From CAWCJL01 sp963795775 (GTDB lineage: Bacteria > Acidobacteriota > Terriglobia > Terriglobales > Acidobacteriaceae), in assembly GCA_963795775.1 (NCBI GenBank), contig CAWCJL010000004.1, positions 310,001 to 374,000 on the forward strand: DNA of 64,000 nucleotides, in the 5' to 3' direction. Both the position numbers and the translations under genes were made by a program. Shown here in pieces: positions 1 to 8,682 of this stretch. Each line of letters begins with the position of its first letter. Within the stretch, counting starts at the first letter, position 1. The notes under the pieces are model-generated. The model saw nothing but the letters and a program-made list of their open reading frames with translations. It searched no databases and was not told the origin of the DNA.

Positions 1-1318
1 GAAGATCGTAGTTGGTGCAGGTGCATTGCACGGTCAGCACCTCGGCGTTCGGTTCAGCCAGTTCGCCCTTGAGGTCCACGAGCGACAGGAAGATGTCCGA
101 GGGGCGGCGCTCTCCGAACGGCGTATACCGCCGGGCGGCATGCCAGAATGTCCCGCGGTGCGCCGATCCGGTCTGGAAGCGAAACGCATACAGCGGGTCG
201 ATGGGCGTAGTGGTACGGCGGCTCGGGCTGGTGGCCAGAACGCCATCGACTGAGAAGATTTCCATCATCTGCTGGTACCTGGTGTCGGGCACCACGCGAT
301 ACTCATGCTGTGTCTGCGTGAGCAGAATCGGCTCCGCGGTTTGGCTGAACAGATTGACAATCGGCGTGCAGCCCAGCCGCAGTGTCTCCGCCGACACACC
401 CACTTCGAGCGCCTGAAAGCGCTCCGGCCGCTCGAAGCGCGAGAAGTAAAAGAGCACTTCAACCTCTTCAGTCGGCTCAACGGCTGCCATGGTGTCAAGG
501 CCGTTGAGTCGGAAAAAGAGGAATTTTGCGGGAAAGCTGAAGTACTCCTGCAGCAGCCGGTATCCATCAAAGGAGCGGCGCGAGTACGGTAGCAGGCTCT
601 CCTGCTCATCGAATCCGCAGGGTTCGAGATCGGCCGGAGCGAGCTCCGCAATCTTACCGCCGGGTCGTTTCGGATTGCGTAACAGTATCCGGATACAGTT
701 GCGTGACAGCAATTCATACAGGCTCAGTGCCACGCCACTTTCACCAGCCAGATAGAACTGCAGTGTGCGCAAGGGCAGCGCGCCCAGCGAGAGATCCTCA
801 CCTGCGCGCAACAGGACGCGTAGCACTGCGGTCGCGCCGCTCACGCGTACAGGCGATGGAATCTGCTCTGGCTGGCGCCAGGCGCATTCGGCGACGGAAA
901 TGGGCCAGAGTTCCACGGGATATCCCGTGCGAAAACGGCAATGCATGCCGTCCAGCGCGCGCTTACTGACCAGGTGCGTTCCCCTGGGAACGACAATGCC
1001 CGCGCTCTGTTTGCCCTGCGAAGCGTCCACCTGGAACTCGGCCACCGACATCGCGGGAAGGGGGCGCAGGTAATGCGGATAGATCAACTGCAGCAGCGCG
1101 GAGGTGACCTCAGGGAGATCATCCTCCAGCCGCAGATGAACACGCGCAGCCAAAAAGGCAAACGACTCGATCAGCCGCTCCACATGGGGATCTTCACAGC
1201 GGTCGGCCTCAAGCAATAGCCGGCTGGCAATGCGCGGATACTTGCCCCCGAACTCCGCTCCAAGCTGGCGCAGATAGGCGAGTTCCCGTTCGTAGAATTC
1301 GAGAAGCTCCTCGCGCAT
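1..1318 (-). CDS. tssF: TssF, T6SS baseplate subunit (5' part; gene leaves window)
   Basis: Reading leftward from an ATG at 1318, 439 codons are open to the window edge. The N-terminus (MREELLEFYERELAYLRQ, then a FGGKYPRIA segment and a DPHVERLIESFAFLAAR segment) is the typical start of the TssF/VasA/ImpG family, which builds the T6SS baseplate wedge with TssE, TssG and TssK in the cytoplasm. Family members are about 580-620 residues, so roughly the last quarter lies outside. The start codon is two bases after the stop of tssE, so the two are co-transcribed. tssG, normally next, would be expected just beyond the edge. Confidence 0.93.
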   Translation of the reverse strand, partial: MREELLEFYERELAYLRQLGAEFGGKYPRIASRLLLEADRCEDPHVERLIESFAFLAARVHLRLEDDLPEVTSALLQLIYPHYLRPLPAMSVAEFQVDASQGKQSAGIVVPRGTHLVSKRALDGMHCRFRTGYPVELWPISVAECAWRQPEQIPSPVRVSGATAVLRVLLRAGEDLSLGALPLRTLQFYLAGESGVALSLYELLSRNCIRILLRNPKRPGGKIAELAPADLEPCGFDEQESLLPYSRRSFDGYRLLQEYFSFPAKFLFFRLNGLDTMAAVEPTEEVEVLFYFSRFERPERFQALEVGVSAETLRLGCTPIVNLFSQTAEPILLTQTQHEYRVVPDTRYQQMMEIFSVDGVLATSPSRRTTTPIDPLYAFRFQTGSAHRGTFWHAARRYTPFGERRPSDIFLSLVDLKGELAEPNAEVLTVQCTCTNYDL

Positions 1319-1320
1319 GC

Positions 1321-1782
1321 TCAGCTCACCGTGTATTCACCGCTGGTCAAGTCCAGAACGGTGTCAAACGTGATCTCTTCCGGCGCGGGATCCAGGCGGA
1401 TCTGCGCCTCAATGTGGAATCGCAACTGGCGCTTTTTCTCGGTTCCCTCTTCCACCACCACTCGGAGATTTTTCAGCCGCGGCTCGAACGCGAGAATGGA
1501 ATCATAGATGGCCTGCTGCAGGACGCGATGATCATTCGCCGATGCGAAGCTCAGAACACTGGTATCGATGAGGCCATACTGAACGACGCTCTTGCGGTCC
1601 GGCGCCGTGCGAGCGGCGGCGGGCAGTAGCGCCTGGCGCGTATTCAGCAGCCACTCCATATCGCGCTTCATTGCTTCTTTCAGAAAGCGAATGGACTGCG
1701 CGCGCGTGGCAGGCCAGTCCTCCGTGGCGATGAGCCTGTCCAGCACCGACTGCGTAACCAATGTTTCGACTGTGCGCGCCAT
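1321..1782 (-). CDS. tssE: TssE, gp25-like T6SS baseplate protein
   Basis: 153 residues, the usual size for TssE. The C-terminal half resembles phage T4 gp25: a YGLIDTSVLSF segment about residues 69-79, an ILAFEPRLKNLRVVVEE segment about 96-112 and a beta-rich end. The conserved E-P-R of the gp25 family is present (EPRL about 99-102). In the family this protein sits in the baseplate hub where sheath assembly is nucleated. It follows tssA by 11 bases and precedes tssF by two, in the tssB-C-hcp-tagJ-A-E-F order. Confidence 0.92.
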   Translation of the reverse strand: MARTVETLVTQSVLDRLIATEDWPATRAQSIRFLKEAMKRDMEWLLNTRQALLPAAARTAPDRKSVVQYGLIDTSVLSFASANDHRVLQQAIYDSILAFEPRLKNLRVVVEEGTEKKRQLRFHIEAQIRLDPAPEEITFDTVLDLTSGEYTVS

Positions 1783-1793
1783 TGCCTATTTCC

Positions 1794-3698
1794 CTACGGA
1801 GTGATCGCAAGCGCGACGGTTGGGTCAATGCGGCAGAGACGAGAGAAGAGGGCGTCGCGGTCGGCCGCAGTCATGCTGCCGTTTTGCGAGCGCAGCAGGA
1901 GCGCGAGTGGTTTCGCGATCATCTCTCCCGACTCCCAGCTTTCGAGGTTGCGCCGCTCCGTTTCTGCGATCAGCTCGCGCAATATGGGCAGGGCCACTCC
2001 GGGTTTGCCCGAAGCAAGGCAGAGCTCCGCAATCTGCAGCCGCCGCTGGTAGCGCATCCGGCCACTGGCCTGTTGTGCGGAGTCGCGGGCCAGCAGTGCC
2101 GTGGCCTCACCCAGTTGTCCTTGCATAGCAAGCGCCGCTGCTTCGGCGAACAGGTCGGGCGCGCCGGCTTCGTTCTCTACGAGTGCCGCTGCCGGAAGCT
2201 CGATCGGAGCAACCGTGAGAGCAAGGGGCGCGGACTGTGCGGTTGCGGGCATGGCAGCGGACTCCGCCGCTGCCGGTGCGGCGCTCGCGATAGTCACCTC
2301 CTCTTCTATCCAACGGACCGTATCTCCGTTTGCCACCGGTGTGTCGTCGGCAAACGCCCACGACGGCATATCCGGAAATTCGCTGAGCAGGCCCTGCAAC
2401 GAAACCACCACCATGCGTGCAAAGGCTGCAAATCCGCGCTCTTGCGCGGCCTTCCAGATATAGCGGTGGACGTCCAGCCAGGCGCGCGCGTACGGCTCGC
2501 CCAGAGCAGCCATGGAGCGGCTCAGGAGATCGCCCCAGGCCTTATCGGCGAAAGCCTGTTTCAATTCCGCGCGGATGTCCGCAGGTGGCGCTACCAGCAG
2601 ATCGAGCGGCGGCTTGGGCGCGTGCTTGCGCAGCTCTCCCCAGCGAATTGCAGTCTGCAGCAAGTACGGCACGGCGCTTCCCGGCCGCTGAGCATGCATG
2701 AAAGCGGCACAGGCCTGCACGCGACTCGCAGCGTCGTCCCAGCTCTGTAATGTACTCGCGGATGTGGCTGGCGTTGTGGCCGGGGCAGCGGTGATGACAG
2801 GCGCTGGTGCTGGCGCTGGCGCCGGAGTTGCAGGTAATGCGGGTGCGGCGACAACCACCGGCGCAAGCTGTGGCGCGGGTTTTAGCTCTGGCTCTGGCGC
2901 GGGGTCGGGAGCGGCGCACACATCCGGCTCCACGCTGCGCTTCTGATTCAGCAGCGAGGTGACGACATTGTGGACTTCATCCAGGCTGTCGCGCAGTTTG
3001 CGGAAGCCCGGGCCGTCATCGCCATACTGTTCTTCGCAGTAGAGCGCCAGCTCTTCCAGGGTTTCCCGTCCCGCCTGCAATGCAGCTTCGAGATCGGCGT
3101 AGAAGCTTTTGGGCGTGGACGCAACGGCGTCGTCCACACTCTCCGCCGTAAGCTGACCACGGTTCAGCGCGGCAAGCCTGGCTGCCTGCCGCCCATCGTT
3201 GCCGGCAGAATCCGCTTCGTATCCGAGCGCACGGGCTGCTTTGTAACCGTGGTAGTTGGTGCCGCTTTTCGTAAGCGGCAGCTCGTATATCAGCGTAGCG
3301 TAGCGATTGGCTGCCCACTGCAGCGGCACCGCGCGCAGTCCGGCGTCCTCTTCGTCGAGTTCCGGGTAAAGCGTGGGCCAGAACTCGCGCTGTAACGCGA
3401 GCAGCAGGCCGAGTACCGGCGCGATCAGGGTCGCGCCTTCACGCTTGATGTGAGCTTCGCCCAACCATGCGGCGAGTTGCAGGTCCTTGGTCTTCGTGGC
3501 CAGCGTTTCCCCGGCCAGTCTGATCACGAGATTGTAGTCGGCCCGCTTTGCCTGGCGCTCCCACGCGCCGGCGGGCAGGCTCGTATCCTCTTCTGTGCGC
3601 GCTTCCTTGATCTGATCGAAGACGCGATCATACTTCAGGTTTCTGCCTGAAGGGTTGTCGCCGGCAATCGGTTGCAGAAGGTCGTCGCGAAGTGGCAC
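1794..3698 (-). CDS. tssA: TssA, T6SS assembly cap/chaperone protein
   Basis: 634 residues from a GTG start two bases after the tagJ stop. Residues 1 to about 125 form the ImpA_N domain (PIAGDNPSGRNLKYD near residue 10; REFWPTLYPELDEED near 104), the part shared by all TssA proteins, which bind the baseplate and sheath end. A very Pro/Ala-rich linker spans about 255-316. The remainder is helical with a tetratricopeptide-like look near the end (about 545-600), consistent with the C-terminal multimerisation region. The long linker makes it larger than the common 350-500 residue TssA. Long antisense frames here come from the high GC content. Confidence 0.9.
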   Translation of the reverse strand: MPLRDDLLQPIAGDNPSGRNLKYDRVFDQIKEARTEEDTSLPAGAWERQAKRADYNLVIRLAGETLATKTKDLQLAAWLGEAHIKREGATLIAPVLGLLLALQREFWPTLYPELDEEDAGLRAVPLQWAANRYATLIYELPLTKSGTNYHGYKAARALGYEADSAGNDGRQAARLAALNRGQLTAESVDDAVASTPKSFYADLEAALQAGRETLEELALYCEEQYGDDGPGFRKLRDSLDEVHNVVTSLLNQKRSVEPDVCAAPDPAPEPELKPAPQLAPVVVAAPALPATPAPAPAPAPVITAAPATTPATSASTLQSWDDAASRVQACAAFMHAQRPGSAVPYLLQTAIRWGELRKHAPKPPLDLLVAPPADIRAELKQAFADKAWGDLLSRSMAALGEPYARAWLDVHRYIWKAAQERGFAAFARMVVVSLQGLLSEFPDMPSWAFADDTPVANGDTVRWIEEEVTIASAAPAAAESAAMPATAQSAPLALTVAPIELPAAALVENEAGAPDLFAEAAALAMQGQLGEATALLARDSAQQASGRMRYQRRLQIAELCLASGKPGVALPILRELIAETERRNLESWESGEMIAKPLALLLRSQNGSMTAADRDALFSRLCRIDPTVALAITP

Positions 3699-3700
3699 TG

Positions 3701-4438
3701 CTATTCCTTGGCTTCCCGCTCGTCGGGATGCTTTTCAGCGTGCGAGAACTCTAACTCACGGATGCCCAGCAAAGGCACTTCCCTGTCGCCATCAGCAAGG
3801 AACGTCTTCTGGCCTGCGGGAACCGCGCCGTGTTGCTGATCGTCCTGCCAGACCGTGGCGCGTCCCAGGCGCACTGTGTCGTCGGGATGCCTCCACGATA
3901 GTGGGGCCAATGCCGGCAACAACACCTGGCCGAGGTCCTGAAGGCGAAACTCCTTCGTAGTTTTCAGGATCGCCGGTGCCCAAAGCAAATCGCGAAGCCG
4001 GGCCGGCGGCTCCATTCGGACGCTTTCTATGTAGCGGAATGGTATCCAAGTGTAGCTGCCCGCGATGAACGCTTCGAGGTTCGTCCCGATGCGCTCATCT
4101 TCATCGGTCAGTGCCTCAAAGGGCTCCTCATTCAAAACGCCGCCGGGTGAGGAGGATGTAGAACCCAGGGGAAGTTCTCCGCGCGCAAACATCTCCTCGC
4201 GCGTGCGCTGCGCATGGAGTGCAGCGCGGTAGAGCATGGCACCGGATTCTGCATCGGGGCCGGCGGACGCTAACACATCAAGCTGCTTCGCAGCGCGGTC
4301 ATACTCTCCCGCGAAGCAAAGCAGCTCAAACAAGAACGTGCGGCGCCTGGAGTCGGTGGGCTGCTTGCGCAGTTCGACCCCAAGCGCCTCGATAGCCGGG
4401 CCCAACTCTCCTGCCTTGTACAGTGCAGCAGCATCCAT
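3701..4438 (-). CDS. tagJ: TagJ/ImpE-family T6SS accessory protein
   Basis: 245 residues. The N-terminus is a helical tetratricopeptide-like segment (YKAGELGPAIEALGVELRKQ about 7-26; RRTFLFELLCFAGEYDRA about 32-49) typical of ImpE/TagJ. The later part has the family's WIPFRYIESVRMEPPARLRDL-type region (about 131-151). In characterised systems TagJ binds the TssB N-terminus and modulates sheath recycling by ClpV. It lies between hcp (two bases away) and tssA (two bases), as in other impE-containing clusters. It is not needed in all T6SSs, so it helps define the cluster subtype. Confidence 0.85.
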   Translation of the reverse strand: MDAAALYKAGELGPAIEALGVELRKQPTDSRRRTFLFELLCFAGEYDRAAKQLDVLASAGPDAESGAMLYRAALHAQRTREEMFARGELPLGSTSSSPGGVLNEEPFEALTDEDERIGTNLEAFIAGSYTWIPFRYIESVRMEPPARLRDLLWAPAILKTTKEFRLQDLGQVLLPALAPLSWRHPDDTVRLGRATVWQDDQQHGAVPAGQKTFLADGDREVPLLGIRELEFSHAEKHPDEREAKE

Positions 4439-4440
4439 GG

Positions 4441-4917
4441 CTACGAGGTGACGTTCGTCGTGACGTCGTACTTCGCCGTGCCGGCATTGGTCACCGTGCC
4501 CTCGGCGTCCTGCGTGTAGTAGTCCAACTGCAACGTCTTGTAGGTAAACGAAACTGCAACGCTGGGGACTTCGCTTGAGGCCGAGAACTGCAGGCTAGCG
4601 ATGAACACCTCCGTCAGCGCCAGGGTCATGTAGTTGGAGTTACCCGCACCCGACTTTACGGCCGACAACGTGGCGGTCTTATAGTGCGTTCCTTTGGTCA
4701 GGCCCTGCATCAGCTTGGGAACGGACTTGTCGAACTCCATCATGATGTTGAGGTCAGAAAGACTTACCTTACCGCCGCCCGATCCGGAAGTCCCATGAAC
4801 GGTGCTGGTCTGCGTGCCTCCCCAACTCCAGCTCAGGACCTGGATTTCATCCGTGTGATTCTGCGCTTTGGACTCGCCTGGAACCGTGTCGAGCTTCAGA
4901 AAATAATCAACCGCCAT
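4441..4917 (-). CDS. hcp: Hcp (TssD), T6SS inner-tube protein
   Basis: 158 residues, the standard Hcp length. Starts MAVDYFLKLDTVPGES, then an IQVLSWSWGG segment (about 25-34) and a GGGKVSLSDLNIMMEFDKS segment (about 47-65), all diagnostic of the Hcp fold, a hexamer-forming beta-barrel that stacks into the expelled tube and can carry effectors. The C-terminus keeps the SVAVSFTYKTLQLDYY strand pair. No extra C-terminal effector domain is fused. It sits inside the sheath operon, 51 bases after tssC, so it is likely the main structural Hcp. Confidence 0.95.
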   Translation of the reverse strand: MAVDYFLKLDTVPGESKAQNHTDEIQVLSWSWGGTQTSTVHGTSGSGGGKVSLSDLNIMMEFDKSVPKLMQGLTKGTHYKTATLSAVKSGAGNSNYMTLALTEVFIASLQFSASSEVPSVAVSFTYKTLQLDYYTQDAEGTVTNAGTAKYDVTTNVTS

Positions 4918-4968
4918 CGAACTCTCCTTTTGTTTGCGTGCTGTGCATCCGTACCGCTATTGGCCCCT

Positions 4969-6462
4969 TTACTTACGAGCAGATTCGGGCAGATCGGCGA
5001 CCAGGCGGAGTGACACGGTCAGCTCGTCCAGTTGGAAATGCGGTTTCAGGAAGGCCACCGCGCGGAATGCCCCTGGCTTGCCCGGGATCTCGGTCACCTG
5101 CACCGAGGCCTCGCGCAACGGGAGCCGTGCTTTCGCAGCCTGGGATGCGTTGTCGTCGGCCAGCACATAGCGCGCGATCCAGCGATTGAGAAACTGCTGC
5201 GTCTCCGCCTGTGTGGTGAAGCTGCCCACCTTGTCGCGCATGATCGCCTTCAGGTAATGCGCAAAACGCGACATGGCGAAGATGTACGGGAGCTGTGCTG
5301 ACAACCGCGCGTTTGCGTTCGCCGCGTCCTTGTCATAGAGCCTGGGCTTGTTTCCGGATTGCGCGCTGAAGAACGCCGCGTAATCCGTGCCCTTGCAGTG
5401 CACCAGGGGAATGAGACCCTGGTCGGCAAGCTCCTTCTCGCGGCGGTCGGTGATCTCGACCTCGGTCGGGCACTTCAAAGCGACATCGCCCTCGTCTGTC
5501 TTGAAGGTGTGCGCTGGCAGACCCTGCACCAGGCCACCACCTTCCACACCGCGGATAGCGGCGCACCAGCCGTGCTTGGCGAAGGCGTCGGTCAGGCGCG
5601 CCCCCAGCGCATAGGCAGCGTTGCTCCACAGATACTTCGAGTGGTCCGCACCATCCACATCTTCTTCGAAATCAAAGGCTTCAACCTGCTTGGTGTCCTT
5701 GCCGTAAGGCAAACGCATCAACATGCGTGGAAGGGCCAGGCCGACATAGCGGGAGTCCTCCGACGCGCGAAACGACTTCCACTTCGCGTACTCGCTGGAA
5801 TCGAAGATCTTCGCCACGTCGCGCGGGCCGCCGAGCTGGGTGAAGCTTGCAAGATTCAGCAGTTCAGGGGACGCAGCGGAAAGGAATGGCGCGTGGGCAC
5901 TCGCGGCTACCTGTGAGATACGTTCCAGCAGCTCAATATCTTCCGGCCCGCGGCCGAATTCGTAATCACCGATCAGCGCTGAGAAGGGAGCGCCGCCGAA
6001 GACACCGAATTCTTCTTCGTAGACCTTTTTGAACAGCGCACTCTGGTCGAATTCGGAAGCACGCTGGAGGTCCTTCAACAGTTCTTTCTTGGAGACGTTG
6101 AGGACCTTAATTTTGAGCGATTCACCGGTCTCACTCTGGTCCAGAAGGTACTTGAGCCCGCGCCACGTACCCTCTAACTTCTGAAACGACGGCTGGTGCA
6201 TGACCTCATTCAATTGGAGCGAGACGAGCCGGTCAATCTGCGCAATCCGCGCCTGGATGGCCGCTTCGGTGTCGCGCGTCACCGTGACATGCCCTTCCAG
6301 CACCTGCGAAACGAATTCCTTGATGATGTCCTTGCCGCGCTCCTGCGACGCGGCATCCCGGCTGAAGCGTCCTTCCGAGACGATCTGGTCGAGCAGAGAA
6401 GTTTCCCGGGTTTCCCCGGTGGAAGCGGCTTGCTGGCCGGCAGGTGTGTTCGCTGTAGCCAT
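4969..6462 (-). CDS. tssC: TssC, T6SS sheath large subunit
   Basis: 497 residues, full length for TssC/VipB/ImpD. Recognisable parts: SLLDQIVSEGRFSRD near residue 22, the LEGTWRGLKYLLDQSE segment near 95, FGVFGGAPFSALIGDYEF near 151 and PGAFRAVAFLKPHFQLDEL near the C-terminus. With TssB it forms the contractile cytoplasmic sheath. Its ATG overlaps the tssB stop by one base (TAATG), which implies translational coupling and matched synthesis of the two sheath proteins. Confidence 0.96.
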   Translation of the reverse strand: MATANTPAGQQAASTGETRETSLLDQIVSEGRFSRDAASQERGKDIIKEFVSQVLEGHVTVTRDTEAAIQARIAQIDRLVSLQLNEVMHQPSFQKLEGTWRGLKYLLDQSETGESLKIKVLNVSKKELLKDLQRASEFDQSALFKKVYEEEFGVFGGAPFSALIGDYEFGRGPEDIELLERISQVAASAHAPFLSAASPELLNLASFTQLGGPRDVAKIFDSSEYAKWKSFRASEDSRYVGLALPRMLMRLPYGKDTKQVEAFDFEEDVDGADHSKYLWSNAAYALGARLTDAFAKHGWCAAIRGVEGGGLVQGLPAHTFKTDEGDVALKCPTEVEITDRREKELADQGLIPLVHCKGTDYAAFFSAQSGNKPRLYDKDAANANARLSAQLPYIFAMSRFAHYLKAIMRDKVGSFTTQAETQQFLNRWIARYVLADDNASQAAKARLPLREASVQVTEIPGKPGAFRAVAFLKPHFQLDELTVSLRLVADLPESARK

Positions 6463-6977
6463 TACTTGCCTCCATCCTTGTTCAGTTCGGTGCGGAGCTT
6501 CTCTCGCATTTCCGTGTTGGTCACTGCTTCAAACAGCATCTCGTCCAGCTTGTCGTTGCCCTGCAGGCTGCCCCGCAGATCAGAAAGCCGCGCACGCAGT
6601 TCCAGAAGCTCTTTCAGCGGCCCGATCTGCTTCGCTACATTTTCCGGCGAGAAGTCGTCCAGCGATTCGAATTTGAGATCGACTTTTAGCTGGCCTGCAT
6701 TGGGGTCGTCGCTCAGCTTGTTTGCAACCGAATAGGCCAGGTGCGGATTCATCCCCTTTAGCACGGTGTCAAAGTTGTCTGGATTGATCTCCACGAACTT
6801 CCGTTCCTTGAGCGCCGCGAGCGGCTTCTCTGGCTGGCCTGTCAGGTCGCCGAGGACGCCCATGACAAACGGGAGTTCCTTCGTCTCGATAGCATCGCCG
6901 ACCTCGACGTCGTATGTGATCTGGACGCGTGGAGCGCGGACCCGATCGAGCTTGTGCTGCGTACTTTCTTTCGCCAT
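6462..6977 (-). CDS. tssB: TssB, T6SS sheath small subunit
   Basis: 171 residues, the usual TssB/VipA/ImpB size. Contains the family's RVQITYDVEVGDAIE start (about 17-31), LPFVMGVLGDLTGQ (about 35-48), the RKFVEINPDNFDTVLKGM segment (about 58-75) and LKVDLKFESLDDFSPE (about 96-111). It is the first gene of the leftward operon; the ATG is preceded by a GCGAGG Shine-Dalgarno-like run. Partner TssC follows with a one-base overlap. Confidence 0.96.
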   Translation of the reverse strand: MAKESTQHKLDRVRAPRVQITYDVEVGDAIETKELPFVMGVLGDLTGQPEKPLAALKERKFVEINPDNFDTVLKGMNPHLAYSVANKLSDDPNAGQLKVDLKFESLDDFSPENVAKQIGPLKELLELRARLSDLRGSLQGNDKLDEMLFEAVTNTEMREKLRTELNKDGGK

Positions 6978-7164
6978 GAAAACCTCGCTGGTGGAACCGA
7001 TTTCAGTGGAGCGTAGCAGTGGCAGAACGGTCTGCTCGGACCTTGCGAGCGGACGGCCGAGCTAGTTGAGGATGTGGCATGCTGAAGGAGTCAGACTCAT
7101 AAGCGGTCGCTCCCAACAAAACGCAGAACAGAGAAGCCCGCCCGGGGAAGGGGGATCCTGACCG

Positions 7165-7182
7165 TAAGCGATTCGTCGCTTA
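7165..7182. promoter_or_regulatory. Perfect hairpin with TTCG loop in T6SS promoter
   Basis: TAAGCGA (7165-7171), loop TTCG, TCGCTTA (7176-7182): a seven-base perfect stem closed by a TTCG tetraloop. As DNA it is an 18-bp palindrome-like operator; as RNA it would be an extra-stable UUCG hairpin in a leader transcript upstream of tssK. The sequence does not tell which. It is followed by AATTAA, not by a T run, so it is not an obvious terminator. Confidence 0.45.
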
Positions 7183-7204
7183 AATTAACGGGTGAACGAC
7201 TTGC

Positions 7205-7219
7205 GCCCAATTATTGGGC
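7205..7219. promoter_or_regulatory. Inverted repeat GCCCAA-TTA-TTGGGC
   Basis: Six-base perfect arms (7205-7210 and 7214-7219) around TTA. The size suits a dimeric repressor or activator half-site pair. It lies 22 bases after the TTCG hairpin in the same divergent promoter region. No cognate regulator gene is adjacent in the T6SS locus. Confidence 0.35.
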
Positions 7220-7320
7220 CGGGGCTCACGCGTGTCAAGCATCGTTTGCGGTGTTGCATCCCGTTCATGCATTCCGATGAGTGAGGCTTATACTCTCTCT
7301 TTCGCGCGAGGTTCTTGCAC

Positions 7321-8679
7321 ATGCCGAAGCTGCTTCCGGTGGTCTGGTCCAAGGGCGTCTTCCTTTCCCCGCAGCACCTCCAGGCGCAGGACCACTACTT
7401 TGAAGACCTGGTGAGTTTCCAACTGAATGCACTCACATTCGGAGGTTGGGGCTTCACCGAGTTACAAATCGACGGGGCCGCTCTGGGCAGCGGTGTACTC
7501 TCGATTACCGCTGCAATCGGCATCTTCCCCGACAGCCTTCCCTTTGACATTCCCAGTTCCGATACCGCACCGCCGTCCCGTCCTATTGACGAGTGCTTTG
7601 CCGATGGACGGCAACGGTGCATGTTCTACCTCGCGGTCCCGGAGCATCGCCCCGCAGGCATGAACGTGAGTGTGGCCCGCGAACGCGTGAGCACGCGTTT
7701 CTTCGCGGAACCGCAGATGGTCCGCGATGGCAACACCAGCGTCGTAACGGAGCGGCCGATATCCCTCGCACGAAAGAACCTGCAGATCCTTGCCGAAGGA
7801 GAAAACACATCGGGCTTCGTCGTGCTGCCGCTGGTAGTCATCGCCAGGACGGAGGCTGGGCTCTACCGGCCCGATCCCAAGTACGTGCCGCCGGTGCTGG
7901 ACGTGCACGCCAGTCCTTTTCTCGAAGGCGTCGTCCGCGGCCAGGTTGAACTGCTGGTCGCCCGTTCGAGCCAGCTTTCCGGAGCACGCCGCGAGCGCAA
8001 CGAGTCACTGGCGGATTTCAGCGCCTCCGATATTGCGAACTTCTGGCTGCTGTACACCATGAACACGGAACTTCCGGGCCTTCGCCACACGCTCGACACC
8101 AGGCGCGTGCATCCGGAGGCGCTGTTCCGAGCCATGCTACGGCTGGCCGGCAGCCTGATGACTTTCTCTTCCAGGTTCGGCCTTCGCGATCTGCCCCGTT
8201 ATGACCATGAGCAGCTAGGGCAGGTGTTCGGCCTGCTGGACGCAATTATCCGCGAACTGCTCGAGACCGTCGTTCCGAGCAACTTTGTCGCGCTTCCGCT
8301 CAAACAGGTTCGGCCTTCGATCTACGCCACCGCGATTGAGAAGGACCAGTATTTTCAGAACTCGCGGTTTTACCTGGCGGTGGCGGCGGACATGAAAGAA
8401 CCTGAGCTGATCCAGCGCTTCAGCCAACTCGCAAAGGTCAGCGCAGCGACGCACATTGAAAACTACATCCGCCAGGCGCTGCCCGGGCTCAGGATGGTCC
8501 ACGTTCCCGTGCCGCCGCGCGCCATCCCTGTGAAGCTGCGTTATCAGTACTTCAGCCTGGAGCGCACCGGCGCGGTGTGGGAGGCGCTGGTGCGCGCACG
8601 CAACCTTGCTGTCTATGTTCCCGATGAGATCGTGAATCCGCAGATGGAGCTGATCGTGCTCCTCGCGAATCCGGAATAG
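7321..8679 (+). CDS. tssK: TssK (copy 1), T6SS baseplate-membrane connector
   Basis: 452 residues from ATG 7321; an in-frame TTG six bases earlier is less likely. The start carries the TssK signature VVWSKGVFLSPQHLQ (about 7-21). Further family marks: ETVVPSNFVALPL about 317-329, and VPVPPRAIPVKLRYQYFSL about 396-414, where the C-terminal receptor-like domain begins. TssK trimers join the TssEFG baseplate to the TssLM membrane complex. This is the first rightward gene; the next gene is antisense and ends only three bases away. A second, diverged tssK is at 10138. Confidence 0.93.
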   Translation: MPKLLPVVWSKGVFLSPQHLQAQDHYFEDLVSFQLNALTFGGWGFTELQIDGAALGSGVLSITAAIGIFPDSLPFDIPSSDTAPPSRPIDECFADGRQRCMFYLAVPEHRPAGMNVSVARERVSTRFFAEPQMVRDGNTSVVTERPISLARKNLQILAEGENTSGFVVLPLVVIARTEAGLYRPDPKYVPPVLDVHASPFLEGVVRGQVELLVARSSQLSGARRERNESLADFSASDIANFWLLYTMNTELPGLRHTLDTRRVHPEALFRAMLRLAGSLMTFSSRFGLRDLPRYDHEQLGQVFGLLDAIIRELLETVVPSNFVALPLKQVRPSIYATAIEKDQYFQNSRFYLAVAADMKEPELIQRFSQLAKVSAATHIENYIRQALPGLRMVHVPVPPRAIPVKLRYQYFSLERTGAVWEALVRARNLAVYVPDEIVNPQMELIVLLANPE

Positions 8680-8682
8680 CTG

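Larger units (their letters stand above)
6978..7320. promoter_or_regulatory. Divergent T6SS promoter region
   Basis: This 343-bp gap separates the leftward sheath operon from the rightward tssK gene, so both promoters must lie here or just inside the genes. Visible elements are two inverted repeats (7165-7182 and 7205-7219) and a -10-like TATACT at 7289-7294 pointing right. I see no good -35 at the proper distance and no clear -24/-12 sigma-54 signature. No credible protein-coding frame is present. Confidence 0.55.

Noticed and set aside
1761..2750. 329-codon rightward open frame opposite tssA
   Set aside because: Antisense to tssA, basic and Cys/Arg-rich nonsense composition.
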